NCBI RefSeq assembly: GCF_049532965.1
Contig: NZ_CP186694.1
Coordinates: forward strand, 682,001 to 746,000
DNA: 64,000 bases
Source: Roseateles sp049532965
GTDB lineage: Bacteria; Pseudomonadota; Gammaproteobacteria; Burkholderiales; Burkholderiaceae_C
Direction of reading: 5' to 3'
A program made the position numbers and the translations under genes. The notes beneath the pieces were generated by a model. The model was not told the origin of the DNA. It saw nothing but the letters and a program-made list of their open reading frames with translations, and searched no databases. Shown one piece after another: positions 29,584-37,141 of the stretch (positions within the stretch are counted from its first letter, which is position 1; every line of letters starts with the position of its first letter).

Positions 29584-30540
29584 ATGTCTTCTTCGCCGTC
29601 TGCTCCCGCCGAACCAACGCCCCCCAGCGTCAGCCATGCCGCCGAACGCGAGCGCAGCCGGCACGCCATCGACGCGTTCATCGAATCGCTGTGGATTGAG
29701 GAAGGCCTGTCGCGCAACACGCAGCTGGCGTACCGTCGTGACCTGCAACTGCTGGCCGACTGGCTGGCCGCCACGCGCGCACGCGCGCTCGACCAGGTCG
29801 AGGACCTGGACCTGATGGGTTATGCCGCCGCCCGCCACGAGGGTGGGAAGGCCAGTTCGGCCAACCGCCGGCTGTCGGTCTTCAAGCGCTATTTCCGCTG
29901 GGCGCTGCGCGAGCGCCGCATCGAGCGCGATCCCACGCTCAAGTTGACCGCCGCGAAGCAGCCGATGCGCGTCCCGAAGACCTTGTCGCAACAACAGGTC
30001 GAAGCGCTGCTGGACGCGCCCGACGTCGGGACCGCGCAAGGCCTGCGTGATCGAGCGATGCTGGAACTGATGTATGCGAGCGGGCTGCGCGTGACGGAAC
30101 TGGTCACGCTCAAGAGCGTGCACGTCGGCCTGCGCGAGGCGGTGCTGCGCGTGACCGGCAAGGGCGACAAGGAGCGCCTGGTGCCGTTCGGCGAGGAGGC
30201 CCATGCGTGGCTGATGCGCTACCTGCGCGACGCGCGGCCGCAACTGCTCAGCGCGCGCAACTCCGACGACCTGTTCCTGAGCAGGTTCGGGCAGGCGATG
30301 ACCCGCGAGACCTTCTGGCGGCTGGTCAAGAAATATGCGGTGATCGCGGGCATCACCAGCCCGATCTCGCCGCATACGTTGCGGCATGCCTTTGCTACTC
30401 ATCTGCTGAACCATGGCGCGGATCTGCGAGCGGTGCAGCTGTTGCTGGGGCATGCGGACCTGTCGACGACGCAAATCTATACGCATGTGGCGCGGGAGCG
30501 GCTCAAGGCGCTGCATGCGGCGCACCACCCGCGCGGCTGA
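29584..30540 (+). CDS. xerD: Site-specific tyrosine recombinase XerD
   Basis: Partner of XerC in resolving chromosome dimers at dif near the division septum. The protein has 318 residues. The N-terminal SAM-like core-binding domain includes IDAFIESLWIEEGLSRNT. Catalytic residues are all present: R169 (SGLRVTEL), K193 (TGKGDKERLVP), H264 and R267 (PHTLRHAFATH), H290 (LGHADLSTTQIY) and nucleophile Y299. It is full length with no adjacent integrase-type repeats, so it is the housekeeping enzyme rather than a mobile-element integrase. Confidence 0.95.
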   Translation: MSSSPSAPAEPTPPSVSHAAERERSRHAIDAFIESLWIEEGLSRNTQLAYRRDLQLLADWLAATRARALDQVEDLDLMGYAAARHEGGKASSANRRLSVFKRYFRWALRERRIERDPTLKLTAAKQPMRVPKTLSQQQVEALLDAPDVGTAQGLRDRAMLELMYASGLRVTELVTLKSVHVGLREAVLRVTGKGDKERLVPFGEEAHAWLMRYLRDARPQLLSARNSDDLFLSRFGQAMTRETFWRLVKKYAVIAGITSPISPHTLRHAFATHLLNHGADLRAVQLLLGHADLSTTQIYTHVARERLKALHAAHHPRG

Positions 30541-30568
30541 GGGGGCGGAGGCCGCGCGTGGGCGCGCG

Positions 30569-30597
30569 GGAACCCGGGGCGTCGCAGGGTGCACCAA
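30569..30597 (+). promoter_or_regulatory. hrp-box-like promoter upstream of orphan gene C
   Basis: GGAACC-N16-GCACCAA matches the HrpL-type consensus GGAACC-N16-CCACNNA at all but one fixed position. Transcription from it would start near 30605, which fits the ATG at 30649 and excludes the upstream GTG at 30589. No HrpL or type III secretion gene is in the window, so this is a prediction. Confidence 0.45.
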
Positions 30598-30648
30598 TTC
30601 TCGTCCCAGCACCTTCCTGCGGCCCCGCCATGGGCTGTCTCGCTTCCC

Positions 30649-32784
30649 ATGTACTCTTCCTTCCCGAATGTGCAATCGCTCGGCGTGATGCCGGGCTGTG
30701 CCCCCTACGGTCAGCCGATGTACGGGCCAGATGCCTTGCTTCACCAAGCCTGGCCGCCCCTGAGCCCCGATGTGCTCTGCGCCAACCTGGTCTCGGTGGC
30801 GGTGGCCGAGGCGGGCAACTGGCTGGCAGGGTTCATTCCGGCGTTGTTCAACGCGGTGCTGACGCCACCCTTCAACGGCTTCCCGTCCATGCTTCAGGGG
30901 GCGATGCCGCAATTCATCCCCGACCGGAACGCGCCTGGGATGGTGAGCTTCGCCAGCTTGCTCGCCCAGCAGGGCACCACCGATGTGTTCCTCGCGGAGG
31001 AGGGCGCCCGCGGACAGCTGCTGGGCCAGTTGCGCGCGCCCGGCGACTCGATGTCCTGGAGCACGGCAGGCCCCGGGGGGCAGGCGGTCACCGCGACCTT
31101 CTACCGGACCAATCTGCCCACGGATGACGGCAGCTGGCTGATGCAGGCGGACGTCCAGCATGGCGATCAGGTGACGTCGTCGCAGCTGGTGCGGATGCAT
31201 GAAGTGATCGTGGATCCGAGGCGACCCGAGCAGTTCCGGCAACGTGTCGCGCAGGGCTTCAACTCCTGCCGCCATCGACTGGAGCAGGGCGAGGATGTGA
31301 ACCCCGCGTCCTTCTGCGCGAACGGCGCGCGCGCGTCTGGCCTCGTCACGGCGGCGCTGTTCCAGGATCACTGCGCGTACGAGCATGCCCACGGCTGGCG
31401 GTCCGATGGCGAGATGTCGGCGCAGATTCTCCAACGGGCGACAAACGAGTTCTTGACTGAGGGCCAACTCGTGCGGGGTCCTGGCTTCGCGGCAGTACCG
31501 GGGAAATTCCTGGATCCCTCCTTCGTCGGGCGGGAGACGCCGAAGGCGGCTGGCACCCATATCGGGACCGTTGCGGACTACGCCTCCCATAGCGACGACG
31601 GCAGCGACACCGAGAGCGGTCTCGGCGACGAAATCAGCAGCGAAGCTGGAAGCGAAGTCGACAGCGACATGGAGTCGCTGACCGACGCCGTCTCGCTGAA
31701 CGCGTCCATGCTGGGCCGACTGCGTCGCGCCTCCGAACTAGCGGATAAGCCGCTGATCGACCTGGAACCGGAGCCGCAGGCGGTGCCTGGGCCGCCCGCC
31801 TCTCGACCGGCGAAGGACCTGCTGATGGATCGGGAAGTGCCGTCGTTGCCGGAGCTTCTCCAGCCGCTGACCCCCAACCCGGTGGCGGCTGCGGTGCCGC
31901 CCACCACCCACCCGAAAGTCGCCGAGCCCCCAACACCGCCGGAGCCATTGCGCACGGCGACGCAGCCCGTCCCTGGGCCGTCCACCAAGCCGCTTCCCGC
32001 TGAGGCGCGCCTTGCCGCGCAGCGTCAAGCTGAGGAGCGCCTTGCCGCGGAGCGTCGGGCCGACCGCCTGGCACGGCAAGCGACGACCAATCTCCGGGCG
32101 GCCGCGGCGCTGCATGACCTGTCAATAGAGCTCCAGATGAAGCACGCACCGTCCGTGCCGGTGCCGCGCAGGTTCAAGTCGGAGGCTGACCTGACCCACA
32201 TCTCGGCGAGCTCCCTTGAAACCGCCAAACTGGAGCGGAACCTCGCGTCCGCCCGCAAGGCCTTGAGCGAACCCGATCTGAGGAAGGCCCTCGAGAAGCG
32301 GCCGATGCAAGAGAAGATGGCCAGTCTGTTCGATGCAATCGAGCAGTCGCAGGGGCCGTCGGCCACGCTCACACGCTTCGGCGCGCAGTTGCTGGGCCGG
32401 AAGGGCGGGCACCTCGACGAGACGATGATTAACGCGACGGGGCCGCTCATCGACGGACTGCGTCGCGCTCATGCGAAGGTGGAAAGCGGGTGGACGGAGC
32501 AACAATTCATCGCGAAGTCGCTGGCGAACTCCGCCAAGAAGGCCTTCGACGAGTTGCCTCTCAAGTCGCAAACGCGGCTCATCAACGCCTTCGCCGAGGG
32601 CGGCGGCGAGCTCGCCATCGCGCAACGTGCCCGGGACAATGCCGCAGCGGAGATGGCGCAGATGTCACGCAGGGAGGGGACGCTGACCAAAAAATTCACC
32701 AATCTGCAACGGCGCCACGAAGCGCTGCACTATGGCATCGCGGCGCTGGAGTCCGCCGTTCCGAAAAAGCCGAAGACGGATTAA
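30649..32784 (+). CDS. Orphan protein C, unknown; multi-segment, possible secreted effector
   Basis: 711 residues, family not recognised. The start is chosen after the hrp-box-like sequence; a GTG 60 bp upstream is the alternative. The N-terminus MYSSFPNVQSLGVMPG has no acidic residue in the first 25. A globular-looking part (about 35-300) is followed by an acidic/serine tract (315-346), a proline-rich linker (378-448), a charged coiled-coil stretch (about 452-490) and a helical C-terminus. Residues 629-704 contain F-xx-LP-xxx-Q-x-R as in orphan A and RARD as RERD in orphan B. Its stop codon TAA overlaps the stop of the convergent lrp gene. Confidence 0.65.
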   Translation: MYSSFPNVQSLGVMPGCAPYGQPMYGPDALLHQAWPPLSPDVLCANLVSVAVAEAGNWLAGFIPALFNAVLTPPFNGFPSMLQGAMPQFIPDRNAPGMVSFASLLAQQGTTDVFLAEEGARGQLLGQLRAPGDSMSWSTAGPGGQAVTATFYRTNLPTDDGSWLMQADVQHGDQVTSSQLVRMHEVIVDPRRPEQFRQRVAQGFNSCRHRLEQGEDVNPASFCANGARASGLVTAALFQDHCAYEHAHGWRSDGEMSAQILQRATNEFLTEGQLVRGPGFAAVPGKFLDPSFVGRETPKAAGTHIGTVADYASHSDDGSDTESGLGDEISSEAGSEVDSDMESLTDAVSLNASMLGRLRRASELADKPLIDLEPEPQAVPGPPASRPAKDLLMDREVPSLPELLQPLTPNPVAAAVPPTTHPKVAEPPTPPEPLRTATQPVPGPSTKPLPAEARLAAQRQAEERLAAERRADRLARQATTNLRAAAALHDLSIELQMKHAPSVPVPRRFKSEADLTHISASSLETAKLERNLASARKALSEPDLRKALEKRPMQEKMASLFDAIEQSQGPSATLTRFGAQLLGRKGGHLDETMINATGPLIDGLRRAHAKVESGWTEQQFIAKSLANSAKKAFDELPLKSQTRLINAFAEGGGELAIAQRARDNAAAEMAQMSRREGTLTKKFTNLQRRHEALHYGIAALESAVPKKPKTD

Positions 32785-33326
32785 TCCACCGGCAAGCCCG
32801 CCGGCGGCTTGATCTCCTCCAGGCAGATCATCGACCGCACGTCCGCGACGCCGTCCAGCTGCATCAGCTTGTCGGTGAGGAACTTGGACAGCGCCTGCAG
32901 GTCGCGGGCCACCACCTTGAGCAGGTAGTCCGAGTCCCCGGACACCGTGTGGCACTCAAGGATCTCGGGGAAGTCGCGGATCAGCGATTCGATCTCCCGC
33001 ACGCGGGCAAAGGCCTGCGCGGTGATGTTGAGGCTGACGTAGGCGGTGACGCCCAGGCCCAGCGCCAGCGGGGCCACGTCGGCCCGGTAGCCGCGCACGA
33101 CGCCGCGCTCCTCCAGCGCGCGCACGCGGCGGAAGCACTGCGGTGCCGACAGGTGGACCCGTGCCGCCAGGTCGACGTTGGACATCCGCCCATCCGTCTG
33201 CAGCGCCTCCAGGATGCGCAGATCGATCGCGTCGAGCGCGACCGGGCCGGTCGGACGGACCGGCACGGCCGGCTTCGCAGCGGAAGGCGCGTCCGCCTTC
33301 TTGTTCATCTTGTTCATCTTGTTCAT
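32781..33326 (-). CDS. Lrp/AsnC-family transcriptional regulator
   Basis: Amino-acid-responsive regulator of 181 residues. The N-terminal helix-turn-helix (about 30-80: LDAIDLRILEALQTDGRMSNVDLAARVHLSAPQCFRRV) is followed by an RAM effector domain (about 95-170: DYLLKVVARDLQALSKFL, LPGV-like turn). The first codons are a 9-bp repeat encoding MNKMNKMNKK, giving three in-frame ATG choices (33326, 33317, 33308). Divergent from marC by 127 bp, which may be its target. The ligand is not predictable. Confidence 0.9.
   Translation of the reverse strand: MNKMNKMNKKADAPSAAKPAVPVRPTGPVALDAIDLRILEALQTDGRMSNVDLAARVHLSAPQCFRRVRALEERGVVRGYRADVAPLALGLGVTAYVSLNITAQAFARVREIESLIRDFPEILECHTVSGDSDYLLKVVARDLQALSKFLTDKLMQLDGVADVRSMICLEEIKPPAGLPVD
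33300..33326 (-). repeat. 9-bp tandem repeat at the start of the Lrp-like gene
   Basis: Three copies of CTTGTTCAT on the plus strand encode Met-Asn-Lys three times on the minus strand and supply three possible ATG starts. Copy-number change would keep the reading frame. Confidence 0.8.
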
Positions 33327-33453
33327 GGGCGCGATCGTGGCGAGGAATCGTTGCGATTCTATGGAGGCCGATGAACGATGCGTGCATCGTCAGCCGTGGC
33401 CGTGTGCCAACGCCGGCCGCCGGCGGATGGGCCTTCGGCGAGAATCCCGCCCC

Positions 33454-34056
33454 ATGGATCACAGCTTTCTCTCCGCCCTCATCCTGCTGCTGCTGGTGCT
33501 CGACCCGCTGGGCAGCCTGCCGATCTTCATCCCCATCATGCGCGCCGTGCCCCGCGAGCGACGCCTGAAGGTCGCCTTGCGCGAGGTCGGCATCGCCTTC
33601 ACCGTGCTGCTCGCGTTCATGTTCCTCGGCGAGGGCTTCCTGCGCCTGATGCACTTGTCGGAGCGCTCGCTCGAGGTGGCCGGCGGCGTGATCCTGATCA
33701 TCATCGCGATCCGGATGATCTTCAGCCACGCCGGGGAATCGGCCTATGGCGTCGAGACCGGCCGGGAGCCATTCATCTTCCCGCTGGCCGTGCCGCTGCT
33801 GGCCGGCCCGTCGGCGATGGCGACCGTGCTGCTGCTGGCCTCGCGCCAGCCCGACCGTGTGGCCGAGTGGATCGGCGCGCTGTTCACGGCGATGGTCATC
33901 TCCTTCCTCGCGCTGATCCTGGCCGATCGCATCCGCAAGCTGCTCGGCGACTCGGTCGTCTCGGCGCTGGAGAAGCTGATGGGCCTGGTCCTGACCGCGA
34001 TCGCGGTGGAGATGATCCTGTCCGGCCTGAAGCGCTACTTCGTCGGCGGACTCTGA
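33454..34056 (+). CDS. MarC/YhgN-family integral membrane protein
   Basis: Inner-membrane protein of 200 residues with about six hydrophobic helices and the MarC-family N-terminus LILLLLVLDPLGSLPIF, plus FPLAVPLLAGPSAMATV in the second half. Despite the MarC name the family is not a proven drug resistance factor; some members have been linked to amino-acid export. Divergence from an Lrp-type regulator fits that role but is inference. The 3' end overlaps the convergent GNAT gene by 22 bp. Confidence 0.9.
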   Translation: MDHSFLSALILLLLVLDPLGSLPIFIPIMRAVPRERRLKVALREVGIAFTVLLAFMFLGEGFLRLMHLSERSLEVAGGVILIIIAIRMIFSHAGESAYGVETGREPFIFPLAVPLLAGPSAMATVLLLASRQPDRVAEWIGALFTAMVISFLALILADRIRKLLGDSVVSALEKLMGLVLTAIAVEMILSGLKRYFVGGL

Positions 34057-34637
34057 TCGGCCGCTGCGCCCGGCGCGGCGCAGGCGGCGATCTCCGCCGC
34101 CGCCTTCGCCGACGCTGGCGACGCCCGCCATTCGTCGGCCGTCATGCCGTAGAGCGCGCCGTCGAAGTCGTACCAGCGCTCCATCGCGCGAAAGCGCATG
34201 CCGAGCTTCGTCATCACATGCGCGGAGCCGGTGTTGTCCGCGTCGCAGAACGCGACGAGCTGCGGCGCCCCGAGGTCATCGATCGCGAACGCGGCCATCC
34301 GCCGCGCCGCCTCGGAGGCATAGCCGCGATCCCAGCGGTCGCGGCGCAGGCGCCAGCCCAGCTCATGCGGATTGGCGCGATCGCGGCCCAGATGCTGCAC
34401 GCAGCCGGCGCCGACGATCATGCCCCCATCGCGCTCGATGAAGGTCCACCAGCTGTAGCCCCACTCGGCCCAGCGCGCCTTGACGCGGTCGATCATCGCC
34501 TGCGTGTCCTCGATCGTGTCGGGCTTGCCGGTGATGTAGCGCATCACCTCCGGGTCGCGGTTCATCTCGAACAGGCCCTGCAGATGCGCGTCGGTCATCG
34601 GCTCGAGGCGGAGCCGGGGGGTGAGGAGGGTGGTCAT
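34035..34637 (-). CDS. GNAT-family N-acetyltransferase (RimJ/RimL type)
   Basis: Predicted acetyl-CoA-dependent N-acetyltransferase of 200 residues. Motifs are TPRLRLEPMTDAHLQGLF at the N-terminus, HELGWRLRRDRWDRGYASEAARRM (acetyl-CoA binding) and NTGSAHVMTKLGMRF. I used the ATG that starts the family-typical MTTLLTPRLRLEPM; in-frame ATGs at 34667 and 34679 are possible because this ATG has no clear ribosome-binding site and directly follows an 18-bp inverted repeat. Substrate (protein N-terminus, polyamine or small molecule) unknown. Confidence 0.85.
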   Translation of the reverse strand: MTTLLTPRLRLEPMTDAHLQGLFEMNRDPEVMRYITGKPDTIEDTQAMIDRVKARWAEWGYSWWTFIERDGGMIVGAGCVQHLGRDRANPHELGWRLRRDRWDRGYASEAARRMAAFAIDDLGAPQLVAFCDADNTGSAHVMTKLGMRFRAMERWYDFDGALYGMTADEWRASPASAKAAAEIAACAAPGAAADQSPPTK

Positions 34638-34638
34638 C

Positions 34639-34656
34639 GGCCGACTGTAGTCGGCC
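34639..34656. repeat. Perfect inverted repeat between the truncated GGDEF gene and the GNAT gene
   Basis: GGCCGACT-GT-AGTCGGCC exactly fills the gap between the stop codon of the GGDEF remnant and the GNAT ATG. It could be an operator or an mRNA hairpin. Confidence 0.45.
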
Positions 34657-35253
34657 TCAGCGTGCATGACTCCGGTCATCCTGCGGAGCGAGTTCGTCGA
34701 GCCGCGGCGAGCGCGTATCCGGCGTGGGCAGCCGAAGACCGGAAAGGTCCATCACCTCCGCCGGCTGCGCGCCGTTGAGCCACTGGATGCGGCAGCGGCC
34801 GCCGCGCTTGGACTCGAACATCGCCTGGTCGGCGCGGGTCATGATCACCTCGGCGTCGACGCCGTCCAGCGGGAAATGGGCCACGCCGATGCTGCTGCCC
34901 ACCTGCACGATCGCGCCGGAGGACAGCCGCACCGGCTCCAGGATGGCGCGCAGCAGCCGCTCGCAGATCGGGCGGCTGGCCTCGGGCGTCAGCAGCGGCG
35001 TGAGGACCACGACGAACTCGTCGCCGCCCAGGCGCGCCGCGGTGTCCGAGGTCCGGATCGTCGCCACCAGCCGTCGTGCCACGGCTTGCAGCACCTCGTC
35101 GCCCGCGTCGTGGCCGTGCGTGTCGTTGATGGCCTTGAATCCGTCCAGGTCCAGGTAGGCCACCGCCACCGACTGGGCCTGCCGGGGCCGCGGGCGCAGC
35201 ACACAGCCGGCTACTGTAGAGCAGCGTCCGCACTGCCGCACGCGTCCCTGCAC
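34657..35253 (-). pseudogene. 5'-truncated GGDEF (diguanylate cyclase) gene
   Basis: The frame encodes most of a GGDEF domain: AYLDLDGFKAINDTHGHDAGD, the intact active-site loop RLGGDEF and the C-terminal SSIGVAHFPLDG and ADQAMFESKRGG. The start of the domain, normally DxLTGLPNR about 30 residues before AYLDLDGF, is missing, as is any sensor domain. The frame opens at a GTG at 35253 without a ribosome-binding site, and the upstream sequence in the other two frames does not restore the missing part. It is probably a remnant; a short active product is not excluded because the GGDEF loop is intact. Confidence 0.75.
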
Positions 35254-35393
35254 GGGGTCCGGATTCGTTACATCTGCCGCGTCGCGAGGGCGCGCGCCGT
35301 CCTATCCTCCCTTGGTCAAGGGGGCGGACGGGGGCGGCGCGCGGCTTGCTCCTGTGCTGCAATCCAATTTCATCTCCGGCGAAGGCGGGCGGT

Positions 35394-36011
35394 ATGGCTC
35401 AAGACTCGGACAGGGGCCCCGGGGCCTGGTGGAACTTGTTGCGGCGGCGCTGGCAGGCCCGCCGCGAGCAGCCGGCGCGGATCGCCGCCGCCGACGAGGC
35501 GCAACTGATGGACGGCCTCAAACGGGAGGCGGCGCGAGCGCAACGCCATCGCCACGACGGCGTGCTGCTGCTGCTGGAGATCGATCCCTGGGCCCGCTTC
35601 CAGCAGCAGTACGGCGACGACTGCCTGCATGCGCTGGACGAGCGCCTGGACCAACTGGTGCGGCAGCAATTGCGCGGTGGCGACTGGCTGCTGCCGCTGC
35701 CGCGCGGCGTCTGGGCCGCCTACCTGCCGTGCACCGATCCGCTCGGCGCGCTGGACGCCGCGGACCGCCTGCGTGGCCGCGTCGCCACACTGGACTACCG
35801 CTGGCAGGGCCAGGCGCTGCCGTTGAGCGCGAGCCTGGGGCTGGCCCATTGGCAGGACTGGCGCCGCGAGCCGCAGCAAGGCGCGGATCAATTGCTGCAG
35901 CAGGCGCGCCAGGCGCTGGCGATGGCGCGAGGCGCCGGTTGCAATTGCGTGCGGGCGTATGCGGCCCTGCCGTCCGGACGCAATCGCTACAGCGGCACGC
36001 GGCCGGCGTAG
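35394..36011 (+). CDS. Degenerate GGDEF-domain protein
   Basis: 205 residues. After a basic N-terminal helix (WWNLLRRRWQARREQ), the order of a GGDEF fold is recognisable: a strand with LLLLEIDPWARFQQQYGDDCLHALD (where cyclases have D-x-D-x-F--N-D), then LSASLGLAHW, then GADQLLQQARQALAMARGAGCNCVRAY. The active-site loop GGDEF is replaced by PRGVWAAYL, so cyclase activity is not expected. It could bind nucleotide or act as a partner. Head-to-head with the truncated GGDEF remnant and 25 bp of 3' overlap with the AttH-like gene. Confidence 0.65.
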   Translation: MAQDSDRGPGAWWNLLRRRWQARREQPARIAAADEAQLMDGLKREAARAQRHRHDGVLLLLEIDPWARFQQQYGDDCLHALDERLDQLVRQQLRGGDWLLPLPRGVWAAYLPCTDPLGALDAADRLRGRVATLDYRWQGQALPLSASLGLAHWQDWRREPQQGADQLLQQARQALAMARGAGCNCVRAYAALPSGRNRYSGTRPA

Positions 36012-37141
36012 CCGGTCATTTCCAGGTAGCCCCAGCCCAGCGCCCGCCCGGCCTCGTCGGCGACCCGCGCCACGCCCTCCCAGTAGGGGAAGCCGGTGCT
36101 TTGCCGGGTGTCGATCTCCTGCGCCGCGAAGGCGGCCTCCACCAGGATCACGCCGCGCGGCGTGCGGATGCGCCAGCGCACCGGGTAGCTCGCCAGGCTG
36201 ACCGGGCTTTTCCAGACGGCCAGCGGCTCGAAGTGCAACTGTTGCTCGAAGTCGACCTGGCCGCCAGGGGCACCCGGCGGCGCCCGCCAACTGCCGCCGC
36301 TCCAGACGACCGAGCCATCGCCCGCGCGCATCCGGAACAGCGTCATTGACGAGCCATCGTCGAGGTTCAGCCCCAGCCAGTCCCACCCGACCGCGCGATC
36401 CGGCGACGCATCGGCGCCGCGGCCCAGGTACTGGTTGCTCCATTCGTGGTCGAGCCAGGCGCGGGCCCGCACGTCGCGCGTGCCGCCCTCGCGCAGCACG
36501 AGCCGGCCCGTGCCGTCGAGTTGCGGCTCGCTGACGTAGCGGCTCGCCTGCTGTTCGCCGGGACCCTTGCGCGACCAGCCGGCCCGTCCCTGCAGCAGCG
36601 GCGCCTGCGGCGCGTCCAGCGTCAGCTCGAGCGCGAAGCCCGCGGCCTCGCTGTGCATCAGCAGCGCGTAACGGCTGAACCCGCCCGGCCCGTCGCTGCG
36701 CCGGAGCCGCCAGTCGCCGAGCCGCAGCTGGGTGTCCTCGCGCTCGGCGCGTGCGTTCGCGAAGCCGTGGCGCAGCAGCCGCTGGTCGTGCAGCAGCCGC
36801 TGCCGGCCCAGGTCGGAAATGGCTGCGTGGGCCAGCATCAACTGCCCGGGCGCGAACGCGGACGCCAGCGGTCGCGCCAGGTCGTGGCGCACGCGGAAGA
36901 ACGTCAGCTGGAAACCGAAGTCCGGCCGCGAACCTGCGCTCCCCGAGGCGGCGCGCAGCACGCCGGTCACGTACCACCATTCGACGCGGGTCTCCGGATG
37001 CGCACCATGGTCGCGCGGGAAGCGCAGCGGCGCCGCCGACAGCGTCTCCGGAGCGAGGCCCGCCGCGGCCCGCGCCGACATGCCGCCCGTCGACAGTGCG
37101 GCGGCCGCGAGGCGTGCCAGGGCAGGGCGCCGTCCGATCAT
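35987..37141 (-). CDS. AttH-like lipocalin-fold secreted protein
   Basis: 384-residue exported protein of the AttH/carotenoid 1,2-hydratase-like family. A twin-arginine-like start (GRRPALARLAAAAL) is followed by the family motifs FPRDHGAHPETRVEWWYVTG near the N-terminus and RAWLDHEWSNQYLG in the middle. The ATG overlaps the permease stop by one base (TGATG), so it is coupled to the ABC transporter genes. Together they resemble the attEFGH-type cluster, in which the lipocalin protein is the presumed partner of the permease. Ligand unknown; a hydrophobic compound is plausible. Confidence 0.88.
   Translation of the reverse strand: MIGRRPALARLAAAALSTGGMSARAAAGLAPETLSAAPLRFPRDHGAHPETRVEWWYVTGVLRAASGSAGSRPDFGFQLTFFRVRHDLARPLASAFAPGQLMLAHAAISDLGRQRLLHDQRLLRHGFANARAEREDTQLRLGDWRLRRSDGPGGFSRYALLMHSEAAGFALELTLDAPQAPLLQGRAGWSRKGPGEQQASRYVSEPQLDGTGRLVLREGGTRDVRARAWLDHEWSNQYLGRGADASPDRAVGWDWLGLNLDDGSSMTLFRMRAGDGSVVWSGGSWRAPPGAPGGQVDFEQQLHFEPLAVWKSPVSLASYPVRWRIRTPRGVILVEAAFAAQEIDTRQSTGFPYWEGVARVADEAGRALGWGYLEMTGYAGRVPL

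Noticed and set aside
29584..30540. XerD-like gene as a mobile-element integrase
   Set aside because: Sequence and length are those of housekeeping XerD, and no attachment-site repeats, tRNA target or phage genes adjoin it.
22860..30648. Search for HrpB/HrpX-type PIP boxes (TTCG-N16-TTCG) before the three orphan genes
   Set aside because: No TTCG pair with the required spacing was found, so that regulation is not supported.
30589..30648. GTG start for orphan gene C giving 20 extra residues
   Set aside because: It overlaps the hrp-box-like element and has no clear ribosome-binding site, though it cannot be excluded if that promoter is not used.
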